From Bacillota bacterium (GTDB taxonomy: Bacteria > Bacillota > Clostridia > Acetivibrionales > DSM-1351): 21,807 nt of DNA. Position 1 is the stretch's first letter, and the number at the start of each line of letters is the position of its first letter. The stretch is from NCBI GenBank assembly GCA_023436515.1, contig JAEZIV010000084.1, positions 1 through 21,807 of the forward strand, in the 5' to 3' direction. The notes below the pieces were generated by a model. That model made no database searches. It saw nothing but the letters and a program-made list of their open reading frames with translations, and was not told where the DNA came from. Positions 1 to 6,236 of this stretch are shown in pieces. Made by a program: the position numbers and the translations under genes.

Positions 1-119
1 TTATAGAAAAAAAGTTGTTGCCAGAAGATAAAATAGTTAAGCTTTTGAATGACTATCTTTTGTGGGAGATGATAAGTGTTGAAGAATACGACACATTAAC
101 AGGGTTGTTGAACGGATAA
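1..119 (+). CDS. C-terminal end of a small phage protein (5' partial)
   Basis: An open frame enters from the left edge and stops at 117-119, leaving 38 residues that end in ISVEEYDTLTGLLNG. The start lies outside the window. The fragment is helical and charged. Its position just before a lysis cassette suggests one of the short XkdX-like proteins often found between phage tail genes and holin, but similarity to that family is only general. A terminator hairpin follows at 148-176, so it probably ends the upstream tail operon. Function unknown. Confidence 0.5.
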   Translation, partial: IEKKLLPEDKIVKLLNDYLLWEMISVEEYDTLTGLLNG

Positions 120-147
120 GGATAAAATGGCGACATAAGTTTTAACA

Positions 148-176
148 GGATTACTCAGTAATGGGTAGTCCTTTTT
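148..176 (+). terminator. Rho-independent terminator between tail and lysis genes
   Basis: A 9-bp stem (148-156 with 163-171, two G-U pairs) with a six-base loop is followed by five T. It lies between the partial phage gene and the first lysis-cassette gene, so it either ends or attenuates late transcription there. Confidence 0.65.
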
Positions 177-210
177 ATATTTCAAAAACAACTTAAGGGG
201 AGGACAAGGG

Positions 211-519
211 ATGGAAACTAATGTATTAATTGGCTGTGTGTGCGCTGTGGGAGGGCTTTTATTTGGATATCTTACTTTTCTGTCTCGATTAAAGGGAGAT
301 ACCAAAAAGGATGGTATGGAGTCAGGGCAGCTTAAAACGGATATCGACTATATTAAGCGCAGGAGCGACGATACCCTCATTGAGCTCAGGGGCCTAAACC
401 AAACAGTTAATAATCATGCTGACCGTCTGGCTAGAGTAGAGGAGTCATCAAAGCAAGCTCACCACCGGATAAATGAGATTAGAGAGGAGATGGGGAAGGA
501 TGCCACAAGTAAAGTTTAA
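211..519 (+). CDS. Phage membrane protein with coiled coil, lysis cassette
   Basis: A 102-residue protein with one N-terminal transmembrane segment (about residues 5-24) followed by a charged, heptad-like helix (about 40-95). This is the layout of the XhlA/haemolysin-type accessory proteins found beside phage holins. The start is supported by an AGGGGAGGA ribosome site just upstream. Its 3' end overlaps the endolysin start by 20 bases, so the two are probably translationally coupled. The role is inferred: it probably sits in the cell membrane and assists the holin or lysis timing. It could also be an unrelated phage membrane protein, since no family-specific motif is visible. Confidence 0.6.
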   Translation: METNVLIGCVCAVGGLLFGYLTFLSRLKGDTKKDGMESGQLKTDIDYIKRRSDDTLIELRGLNQTVNNHADRLARVEESSKQAHHRINEIREEMGKDATSKV

Positions 520-1078
520 GTACCAGGATGAAGCATTAGTATATCCAAATCTTGTACAAGCCGTTAATGCCTTATGTACTGCTAAGGGAAAAGATGCTCT
601 ATGCACATCAGGGTACAGGAGTCTGGAAAAACAAAAGGTTATAAATAAACAGGTAGCTAGTGTCCCCGGGAGAACCCAGCGGCCGGACGGATCTGTTTAT
701 GATAAAGCCGGGAAGTGCTGGGCAGCTGCCTATGGTAAATCAAACCATAATTACTGTATAGCCATGGACATTGATGGTGAATGGTTTAAAAAGCTTACCA
801 ATTCAGACCTGTATAAATACGGTCTTTTCAAGCCAATGTCACACGAACCATGGCACATACAACTCCTGGAGCACAGTAATTTAACTCAGGCTCAGAAGGA
901 AGCCATTAGAGAAAGTGTACTGAACCCTAAACCAGTGGATGAGTTAAAAGAGGCCTTGGAGTTTATTTGCCCTAGAGCTGATATTAGCTTTGATACCTGG
1001 TACAGGATAGCAAAAACCGTTAAATGGCTTGATGTTGCATTTATTAAAATTTATAAAGCGTGGAGGGGAAGTAAATGA
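500..1078 (+). CDS. Endolysin, M15-family D-Ala-D-Ala carboxypeptidase/L,D-peptidase
   Basis: This is the phage cell-wall lytic enzyme, expected to cut peptide cross-bridges of peptidoglycan once the holin lets it out. I use the ATG at 500 (192 residues) rather than one at 473, because GGAGATGGGG lies at 486-495 at good spacing. The M15 peptidase hallmarks are visible: SGYRS near residue 37, then S81-x-H83-x-x-C86-x-A88-x-D90, then E116-P-W-H119. His83, Asp90 and His119 are the expected zinc ligands and Glu116 the catalytic acid. A Cys sits where Gly is usual in the S-x-H-x-x-G-x-A-x-D motif. The C-terminal part (about 125-192) is a helical extension of unknown role, perhaps wall binding. It overlaps the holin start in an ATGA junction at 1075-1078. 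Confidence 0.88.
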   Translation: MPQVKFKYQDEALVYPNLVQAVNALCTAKGKDALCTSGYRSLEKQKVINKQVASVPGRTQRPDGSVYDKAGKCWAAAYGKSNHNYCIAMDIDGEWFKKLTNSDLYKYGLFKPMSHEPWHIQLLEHSNLTQAQKEAIRESVLNPKPVDELKEALEFICPRADISFDTWYRIAKTVKWLDVAFIKIYKAWRGSK

Positions 1079-1416
1079 TTAATTTTTTGATGAAGTATTG
1101 GCCGTTTATTTTTGCAGGCCTTGGGATTGCCGGGTACATAGTCTATTTAGTCGTAAATAAGCGATGGGCGAAACTCAGGGAGCTTGCTTATAAATTCATT
1201 AGGCAGGCTGAAGGTGTTATCGTAGGCACAAAGAGAGGTCAGGAGAGGTTCAATTTAGTTCTCGAACAGCTCTATAATATGGTTCCGGCTTGGTTGAGAT
1301 TTTTCATCCCCCGGAGCCTACTTGAACAAAAGCTGCAGGAGTGGTTCGATCTCATAAAAGATTCATTGGACGATGGTAAAATTAACGACTCTGTCAAGCC
1401 TCCTGACGGAGAATAA
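1075..1416 (+). CDS. Phage holin, LLH-like
   Basis: A 113-residue protein with a single N-terminal transmembrane helix (about residues 6-27) and a charged helical tail. The segment from AEGVIVGTKRGQERF to the PAWLRFFIP region and the following LLEQKLQEWFDLIKDSL resemble the LLH (Lactobacillus phage LL-H) holin superfamily, where a G-x-G-x-x-K/R-x-x-x-V motif follows one membrane span. Holins form membrane lesions that release the endolysin. The position directly after the endolysin, with overlapping ATGA and a GGAGGGG ribosome site, supports this role. The cassette ends at the hairpin at 1423-1462. Membership is by motif recall, not a search. Confidence 0.72.
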   Translation: MINFLMKYWPFIFAGLGIAGYIVYLVVNKRWAKLRELAYKFIRQAEGVIVGTKRGQERFNLVLEQLYNMVPAWLRFFIPRSLLEQKLQEWFDLIKDSLDDGKINDSVKPPDGE

Positions 1417-1422
1417 CGACGA

Positions 1423-1462
1423 AGCCCTCAGGGAGAAATCCTTGGGGGCTATATTTATTTTT
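1423..1462. terminator. Shared terminator between convergent lysis and accessory cassettes
   Basis: An AGCCCTCAGG / CCTTGGGGGCT hairpin (1423-1450, one bulge) is followed by ATATTTATTTTT. It lies between the holin stop and the stop of the convergent minus-strand gene, so it probably stops transcription from the left and may also act from the right. Confidence 0.7.
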
Positions 1463-1970
1463 CCCCATATTCAATTAGTCGCCAACCCTTCCAGGAGTGA
1501 CTAGGATTCTTACGCTTGCCCTGCATAGTATACTTGATCTTGGTAATACCGTCCCAGGCTTGCCTAGCGGTACCGTCCAATAAATCCTCATGCTGCCTGA
1601 GCCAATTTAATAGATTTCGGCACTTATAAATATCTCCTGAAGGTGATTTTATTACCCATGTTTTAGCATGCATATGAGTCTCAAACCGTCCAGTCAAGGG
1701 GCTTACTTTTGCAGCCTCATGAGCTTTGTCAAGGGACCCGGCATACACACCGTCTTTATGTAGTTGTTGCCGGTGGACACTTGAGCAATCATCACAGCAA
1801 GTGACGGTATCACTGCTTGGAGGGTCAAAAAACTCATTGCCACAGACAATGCAGGTCTTAGTATTTGACCTAAATTTTGAGTAGCAAGCCCTTGAGCATG
1901 CGTTTTTATTTCTGCCTAAGGGCTTACCACAGACGGGACACGAGTTGCTATTTTTTATTATTGCAGTCAC
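1455..1970 (-). CDS. Phage accessory protein with two N-terminal zinc ribbons
   Basis: A 171-residue protein starting at a GTG (1970) that has GGAGGGG seven bases upstream. The N-terminus holds two Cys4-type zinc-binding modules: C11-x2-C14 with C25-x3-C29, and C40-x2-C43 with C58/C59 and C62. The C-terminal half (about 90-171) has a pattern of SPSG...Y.CRNLLNWLR...GI..IK...GKR...S.KGWRLIEYGE. It resembles the small DNA-binding modules that accompany HNH/homing-type phage proteins (NUMOD-like), but no nuclease motif is visible. It is the last gene of the minus-strand cassette and overlaps the preceding gene by 23 bases. It probably binds DNA; the actual role is unknown. Confidence 0.65.
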   Translation of the reverse strand: MTAIIKNSNSCPVCGKPLGRNKNACSRACYSKFRSNTKTCIVCGNEFFDPPSSDTVTCCDDCSSVHRQQLHKDGVYAGSLDKAHEAAKVSPLTGRFETHMHAKTWVIKSPSGDIYKCRNLLNWLRQHEDLLDGTARQAWDGITKIKYTMQGKRKNPSHSWKGWRLIEYGEK

Positions 1971-2136
1971 TAATAAACCCCTCCATTAATTCAGTGAGTT
2001 TTTTTGCTTGAGTAACTCCTTGTTTTTCACAGGCGGCAGCGAACTTTTCAACCACACTGCTGTTAAGCTTATATGCCTTACTGATAAGACCAGCCTTCCT
2101 TTGCCATGCCTCCTGAGCCTTGTACTTATTATCCAT
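1948..2136 (-). CDS. Small helical protein, ribbon-helix-helix-like, phage-associated
   Basis: A 62-residue protein beginning MDNKYKAQEAWQRKAG. I chose the ATG at 2136 because AGGAG stands six bases before it; an ATG at 2154 has no such site and would overlap the upstream gene. The body, with YKLNSSVVEKFAAACEKQG followed by LTELMEGFI, resembles short RHH-type or antitoxin-like proteins common in clostridial mobile elements, which dimerise and bind operators. The gene lies nine bases after the ParB-like gene and overlaps the zinc-ribbon gene by 23 bases, so it is part of the same transcript. A regulator of the cassette is possible but unproven. Confidence 0.6.
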   Translation of the reverse strand: MDNKYKAQEAWQRKAGLISKAYKLNSSVVEKFAAACEKQGVTQAKKLTELMEGFISDCNNKK

Positions 2137-2144
2137 ATTTTCTC

Positions 2145-2753
2145 CTATTCCCAAGCCTCAGAAAAATCACTGTCAGAAAATAATTCTGCGAGTCCTGTTA
2201 TTTGTTTTAATCTCAACACCTCATCTGGTTCCATACCGAGTTCTTTTGCTATTTTTTGCTCACTCCAATTCCTGCGAGATAACTCCAGCACAATATCACT
2301 CATAGCCGTGACCTGATGCTTACCTCTGGCCCGATTATGCCGTATTGTGGAGGCGATGCGATCAGACTTATCCTCTCTATCCGGATTAATTACTGCGATA
2401 GGCAAGTAGCCATGTATGCGCTCTTTAACCTTTTTACACTCCTTACCCACTCTATTCCTGTGGAACCCATCCACAACCTCGTAATAATCATTCGTGCCAT
2501 ATGCAACGATAGGTTGAGTGTACCCATCTTCTGATATGCTCAGTTCCAACAGTTTCATTTCTGGTGGAGCTACAGCATTTGGATTGTAGTCGTTTGCCTC
2601 CACCTGATCCGCTGGCACCCACAATACACAATCAACAGGCTCATTTTTAAAAGGGCTTATTTCGTGGAGCTTAATGCGTATCTCATTAATTTTATTAATC
2701 TTTTCTTCCAACGGTAAACTGGCGATTTCTAAAAAAAGTTCGTTAATCCCCAT
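2145..2753 (-). CDS. IbrB-like ParB/sulfiredoxin-fold protein
   Basis: A 202-residue protein with a ParB N-terminal-type domain. The segment V-P-A-D-Q-V-E-A-N-D-Y-N-P-N (46-59) is the ParB box I region. EVVDGFHRNR (92-101) is the box II equivalent, where classical ParB proteins have GEHR. IRHNRARGKH (138-146 region) follows, then a helix-turn-helix-like stretch WSEQKIAKELGMEPDEV (163-179). Next to an IbrA-like PP-loop protein, this matches the E. coli IbrA/IbrB pair, reported to activate expression of prophage eib genes; the biochemical activity of that pair is not clear to me. It overlaps the ibrA-like gene by 25 bases, and its ATG is preceded by AAGGAGA. Not a chromosome-partition ParB: it is short and has no ParA neighbour. 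Confidence 0.75.
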   Translation of the reverse strand: MGINELFLEIASLPLEEKINKINEIRIKLHEISPFKNEPVDCVLWVPADQVEANDYNPNAVAPPEMKLLELSISEDGYTQPIVAYGTNDYYEVVDGFHRNRVGKECKKVKERIHGYLPIAVINPDREDKSDRIASTIRHNRARGKHQVTAMSDIVLELSRRNWSEQKIAKELGMEPDEVLRLKQITGLAELFSDSDFSEAWE

Positions 2754-3940
2754 TGTTGACGTCTCCTTTTCATAACTTTTTGATATTTGTCGTATGCCTC
2801 GGACTTTGTCTGCGTAAAGGATAGACCCTTACACCAATAATCATTACGCAATAAAGCCTTGCATATACGCCTCCATGACGGTACCTTTTTTACGGCCTCA
2901 TCATTTACGTTACCCTCATCGGGTATACCACCCGGATAACCTCTATCTTGCCACCACTTTATAAACACAGCAATTTTATTTTCAAAATGATTTCTGGTTT
3001 TATCAGGCATGCTTGCAAGTAGCAATTTTGCATATGATTCCCATGTGTGGCCTTCGGGTTTTGATATTTTGATGTTTCCCAATATATTACCTGTCTCTTG
3101 GGCATATAATGCTCCTTGGTTAGCTCCGTTTACACGCTTGACAATCTTGCCCCATGTTTCCGGCTCTATTATATGAAATAACCACAATCCCTTGCGCTGA
3201 TCGTCCCCATAAGGCTGGCATATGCGCATTTGATGTATTGATAGACCAGCTCCATGCATGAGGTCATATAAGTGATTATAAGGCTTATTATACTTTGAAT
3301 TATAGATCCAAATATCCTGCGTCCTCCAATCGTAAATTGGATATATATTGTACAGACCTCTACTAAGCCATGTTGTATACATTTTATCTTCAAACCGGCT
3401 TTTATTTGTGTTAACGACTGTTCGATATCGGTTAAGGGATTCATCGGCTCGTATTCCGACAAAACACGCTGTAAGTTTTCCTTGGCCAAACCACTTACCG
3501 AACTCAGGTACAAATTCCTCAAACTCCATACCGTACTTATAAAAAGGGAAGTATGCCTGATCTGTAATAGCCATTTTAGGAGGTTGTCTAACCCAATCGA
3601 CTCCTGGTTCCCAACAGGTCCATTTTGGTTCATACTGACTTACAGCGTTACGTAAGGATATAGGTAGACAAACCCAATAAGGCTCTATATAGCCAGCATA
3701 TATGTCCAACATATACTGTATGTGTTCGATGGTTAACTTGTACTGTCCTTCTAAATCAACAAACAGCACTCCGATTTTCTTATTTCTCTTAATTGCTTCG
3801 TCCATAACAAGGTGGAGCATGACCGAACTATCTTTCCCTCCGGAAAAACTTACATATATCCGCGGGAAGTTGTCAAAAACATATTCTATTCGTTGCTTGC
3901 TTGCTGTGAGGACGTTAATTCCGAGCGGTTTTTTAGCCAT
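2729..3940 (-). CDS. IbrA-like PP-loop ATPase (PAPS-reductase fold, DUF3440)
   Basis: A 403-residue protein with the PP-loop SGGKDSS at residues 33-39, the ATP-pyrophosphatase signature of PAPS reductases and tRNA/DNA thiolation enzymes such as DndC. The long C-terminal part (about 150-400) containing YPIYDWRTQDIWIY and MRICQPYGDDQRKGLWLFHIIEP matches the DUF3440/IbrA arrangement. Such enzymes adenylate a substrate using ATP; the substrate here is unknown. The start is supported by ACGGAGGT upstream. It overlaps the upstream 143-residue gene by 55 bases and the IbrB-like gene by 25, so the genes are surely co-transcribed. Roles in gene activation (as reported for E. coli IbrAB) or nucleic-acid modification are both open. 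Confidence 0.8.
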   Translation of the reverse strand: MAKKPLGINVLTASKQRIEYVFDNFPRIYVSFSGGKDSSVMLHLVMDEAIKRNKKIGVLFVDLEGQYKLTIEHIQYMLDIYAGYIEPYWVCLPISLRNAVSQYEPKWTCWEPGVDWVRQPPKMAITDQAYFPFYKYGMEFEEFVPEFGKWFGQGKLTACFVGIRADESLNRYRTVVNTNKSRFEDKMYTTWLSRGLYNIYPIYDWRTQDIWIYNSKYNKPYNHLYDLMHGAGLSIHQMRICQPYGDDQRKGLWLFHIIEPETWGKIVKRVNGANQGALYAQETGNILGNIKISKPEGHTWESYAKLLLASMPDKTRNHFENKIAVFIKWWQDRGYPGGIPDEGNVNDEAVKKVPSWRRICKALLRNDYWCKGLSFTQTKSEAYDKYQKVMKRRRQQWGLTNFF

Positions 3941-4317
3941 TCAAGGACCTCCGTTTCTGTTATCTTTATTATATCTCCATTACCATCAACCTTGCAAAAA
4001 TATCGTGAAAACCTTCCCCATGCTACAGTTGCTTTAACTTCATAGATTTTACCAGACTCAAGGATATACTCGGCGTAAACTCCCCTTGATCCTTTAGAGT
4101 TAGACCTAGAATAATCTTTTTTGTACCTTAAGAAGGTCCTTGCAAATTTATACTTTGAGTCCAAACCTGTTACTTCTGCCACCCATTCAGGGTGGGGCAC
4201 AGGACCAAAAAGTGCATCCCAAAACCCCGGTAAAAAAGAATCAAACATTTTTTTATTTCCCCTAATGTAATCGAGACTATCATCTCCAAACAATTCTAAT
4301 TCAAGAGCAGCTTTCAT
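3886..4317 (-). CDS. Unknown phage cassette protein upstream of ibrA-like gene
   Basis: A 143-residue protein starting MKAALELELFGDD, with a GAGGTGAGG ribosome site. It is rich in aromatic and basic residues: FLPGFWDALFGPVPHPEWVA near 28-47, then KYKFARTFLRYKKDYSRSNS and an IYEVKATVAWGRFSRYFCKV strand region. The last 40 residues are acidic and helical (ETEVLEWLKNRSEL). I do not recognise a named family, though I associate similar proteins with IbrA-like genes in phages. It overlaps the ibrA-like start by 55 bases, one of the longest overlaps in the cassette, which points to coupled translation and a joint role. Confidence 0.65.
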   Translation of the reverse strand: MKAALELELFGDDSLDYIRGNKKMFDSFLPGFWDALFGPVPHPEWVAEVTGLDSKYKFARTFLRYKKDYSRSNSKGSRGVYAEYILESGKIYEVKATVAWGRFSRYFCKVDGNGDIIKITETEVLEWLKNRSELTSSQQASNE

Positions 4318-4359
4318 TTAGATACCTCACCTCTTCACAGGATTTATATAACTGTCTGT

Positions 4360-4725
4360 TTATAGCATCTCATTCAATACTGCCTCAAACATGTCTATTT
4401 TTTCGCGCTGTTCTTTATCCATATATAGTTTTAGATATTCTCTATGATTAAAACGATTGATTATACAATCTCTCTCTTGTATTATTTTCAGCATATCTTC
4501 GCCGCTAATTGATGGAATTTTTCTGATGCAATCATCGATTATATTTTTGAGTTCAAACTGCATGCTGTCTATTATTTCGTCTTGTGTTAATTCTCTTGTT
4601 TCGGTGTAATCTCCAGATATTATATTAAAAATGTTATCGGTTACTGGGACTATGCGGTAGCTATATGTTTCAAGCATCTCCTTGCAATAAGCCTCATTGT
4701 TTAATATCATGTCTTTCAGTTTCAT
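4360..4725 (-). CDS. Unknown acidic protein, first gene of the minus-strand cassette
   Basis: A 121-residue protein starting MKLKDMILNNEAYCKEMLE. The frame is open to 4956, but GGAGG five bases before the ATG at 4725, and a strong promoter lying inside the longer reading frame, fix the start here. It is mostly helical and acidic, with no transmembrane segment or recognised motif. It is the first gene of the six-gene minus-strand unit, 42 bases ahead of the next gene. Its place next to the operator-bearing promoter would suit a regulator, but no DNA-binding motif is visible. Confidence 0.6.
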   Translation of the reverse strand: MKLKDMILNNEAYCKEMLETYSYRIVPVTDNIFNIISGDYTETRELTQDEIIDSMQFELKNIIDDCIRKIPSISGEDMLKIIQERDCIINRFNHREYLKLYMDKEQREKIDMFEAVLNEML

Positions 4726-4782
4726 AATTACCTCCGCTTTGCCGACACCTTTTTGTGTCCGTCGCTCCTTGTCTATGTATAT

Positions 4783-4811
4783 ATAATACCATAGGGTACA
4801 CCCTATGTCAA
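4783..4811 (-). promoter_or_regulatory. Cassette promoter with palindromic operator in the spacer
   Basis: Read on the minus strand: -35 TTGACA (4806-4811), exact 17-base spacer, -10 TATTAT (4783-4788). A near-perfect 16-base palindrome, ATAGGGT-GT-ACCCTAT on this strand (4791-4806), fills the spacer. A repressor bound there would directly block RNA polymerase. A further short inverted repeat (GACAC/GTGTC, 4744-4759) lies in the 5' leader. The cognate repressor is not identifiable. Confidence 0.75.
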
Positions 4812-4901
4812 CACTATATTTTAAAATATTTTTGAGAGTAATTTTATATCGCAATCTGCTTGTAGTACGACACAAAATATTGCTATATTGTGCAAAATAT
4901 G

Positions 4902-4930
4902 TTGAAATACGAACTAATGTTCGATATACT
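4902..4930 (+). promoter_or_regulatory. Integrase promoter, overlapping an SOS box
   Basis: -35 TTGAAA (4902-4907), 17-base spacer, -10 TATACT (4925-4930), directed at the integrase 144 bases downstream. The spacer contains the LexA box, so the promoter should be silent until DNA damage. Confidence 0.7.
4910..4923. promoter_or_regulatory. LexA (DinR) SOS operator
   Basis: CGAACTAATGTTCG fits the Gram-positive SOS box CGAAC-N4-GTTCG without mismatch and is centred in the promoter spacer at 4902-4930. LexA binding would repress the integrase promoter, and LexA cleavage during the SOS response would release it. Confidence 0.8.
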
Positions 4931-4962
4931 ATACTTAAAATAAAATATTTGGACATAAAGAA

Positions 4963-5003
4963 GGAGGCAGGTGCCTACCGACCAAAGTAAATCACCTACC
5001 TCC
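4963..5003. repeat. Inverted repeat in integrase leader (arm pair 1)
   Basis: GGAGGCAGGTG (4963-4973) and CACCTACCTCC (4993-5003) form an 11-bp hairpin with one mismatch and a 19-base loop. As minus-strand RNA the mismatch becomes a G-U pair. It lies in the transcribed leader between the SOS promoter and the integrase start and could be an attenuator or recombinase binding site. Confidence 0.55.
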
Positions 5004-5014
5004 CACACGTCCCA

Positions 5015-5054
5015 CGAAGGAGACAAGATAATTATATACTGTCTTTTCTCCTCG
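5015..5054. repeat. Inverted repeat in integrase leader (arm pair 2)
   Basis: CGAAGGAGACAAGATA (5015-5030) pairs imperfectly with CTGTCTTTTCTCCTCG (5039-5054), with one bulge and a short A/T loop. It directly follows the first hairpin and ends 19 bases before the integrase ATG. Possible mRNA structure or integrase arm sites. Confidence 0.45.
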
Positions 5055-5073
5055 TGCAAGAGAGGGGTATAGT

Positions 5074-6066
5074 ATGTTAAAAGAAGATGTAATTATCCGT
5101 ATCCTGAGTAAGGCAGTTGATCTCCTTACTCAGGAAGCCGCCGTTAAGCTCAGAGATATAATTGAGGACGAACTCTATAATTATGATCTGAAGCCGGCCG
5201 AATATTCTATCGTTCCTTATGAGGGAATTCCAGAGAAACTCATCTTATTTCTCACAACCAAAAAGCTTGAAGGACTTTCACCCAGGACACTGAAAAGCTA
5301 TACTCTACATTTAACCCGGTTTTCGAAAATCCTGCAGAAAAGATTAGAGGATATTACTGTTATTGATATCCGGCGTTATCTTGCCCAGTACTCTACTACC
5401 GGTGTTAAGAACTCTACGCTAGACACGGAAATGAGCATCCTCAGGAGCTTCTTTAACTGGCTTGAGGCCGAAGACTACATAGTAAAAAGCCCCATGAGAA
5501 AGATAAAACCCACGAAAAAGCCTAAGCGTATACGGAAGGCTCTTACAGGTGAAGAAATGGAAATGTTGCGCATGGCCTGTGAAGACAAAAGAGATAAAGC
5601 ATTAGTTGAATTCTTTTACAGCACCGGGTGCCGTCTGGACGAAGTATACAAACTCAATAAACAAGACATTGATTGGAGTCGAGGACTAGTTAATGTAATT
5701 GGTAAAGGTGACAAAGAAAGGACTGTTTTTTTAAATGCCAGGGCGAAGGTCCATTTGTGGAACTATATTGAGTCCCGTCATGATAAAACCGATGCTCTGT
5801 TTGTAGGTTCAAAATTGCCATTTGAAAGATTAGGCCATAGGGCATATCAAAGAATATTTAATGAGCTCGGAGAACGTGCAGGAATAACCAAATCTGTCCA
5901 TCCGCATCTAATGCGACATACAACTGCCACAACAGCAGTAAATAATGGTGCGAGTATACAGTCAGTACAGCTGATGCTAGGGCACACAGACCCGGCTACA
6001 ACAACGCTATACGCACACCTTAACACTGACGAGGTACAAATAAGCCATAAAAAGTTTGTATCCTGA
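5074..6066 (+). CDS. Tyrosine recombinase / phage integrase
   Basis: A 330-residue site-specific recombinase expected to integrate and excise the prophage. After an unusual 45-residue leader comes a SAM-like core-binding domain (about 50-140; LSPRTLKSYTLHLTRFSK) and a catalytic domain (about 155-325). All active-site residues are visible: R187 in STGCRLDE, K211 in GKGDKERTV, H278-x-x-R281 in HPHLMRHT, H304 in LGHTD and the nucleophile Y313 in TLYAH. The fold is XerC/XerD-like. The ATG follows GAGAGGGG. Control is probably by SOS through the LexA box at 4910. It lies about 1.2 kb from the putative attachment site at 7241, with one gene between. Which att site it uses is not proven. Confidence 0.92.
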   Translation: MLKEDVIIRILSKAVDLLTQEAAVKLRDIIEDELYNYDLKPAEYSIVPYEGIPEKLILFLTTKKLEGLSPRTLKSYTLHLTRFSKILQKRLEDITVIDIRRYLAQYSTTGVKNSTLDTEMSILRSFFNWLEAEDYIVKSPMRKIKPTKKPKRIRKALTGEEMEMLRMACEDKRDKALVEFFYSTGCRLDEVYKLNKQDIDWSRGLVNVIGKGDKERTVFLNARAKVHLWNYIESRHDKTDALFVGSKLPFERLGHRAYQRIFNELGERAGITKSVHPHLMRHTTATTAVNNGASIQSVQLMLGHTDPATTTLYAHLNTDEVQISHKKFVS

Positions 6067-6073
6067 CAATAAA

Positions 6074-6139
6074 CAAAGAGCGGCAGCCTAAGCTCCGCTC
6101 TTTGCCCTCCCTAGAATCCTTCTGGAACCCCAAGGGAGG
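6074..6139. repeat. Two consecutive hairpins after the integrase
   Basis: CAAAGAGCGG (6074-6083) pairs perfectly with CCGCTCTTTG (6095-6104), with an inner AGC/GCT pair. A second stem, CCTCCCT (6106-6112) with AGGGAGG (6133-6139), follows immediately. There is no T-run after the first, so it is not a canonical terminator, though it may still end or stabilise the integrase transcript. Structured DNA on both sides of the integrase is noted in findings. Confidence 0.6.
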
Positions 6140-6236
6140 AAACGATTTGTTTTTGGGATATAAAAATAATATCATAGCTTGCAAAATTTGGCAATATATA
6201 GTAGATTTATGATATAAATTGTACGGGAGGGGTTAT

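Noticed and set aside
2008..2534. Several + frames opposite the IbrB-like and RHH-like genes
   Set aside because: Antisense shadows; no ribosome sites or motifs.
3169..3633. 154-residue minus frame inside the IbrA-like gene
   Set aside because: Shadow frame of a well-supported gene with a recognised PP-loop motif.
4726..4956. N-terminal extension of the first minus-strand cassette gene
   Set aside because: It would be coded across a strong minus-strand promoter and operator; the ATG at 4725 has a clear GGAGG.
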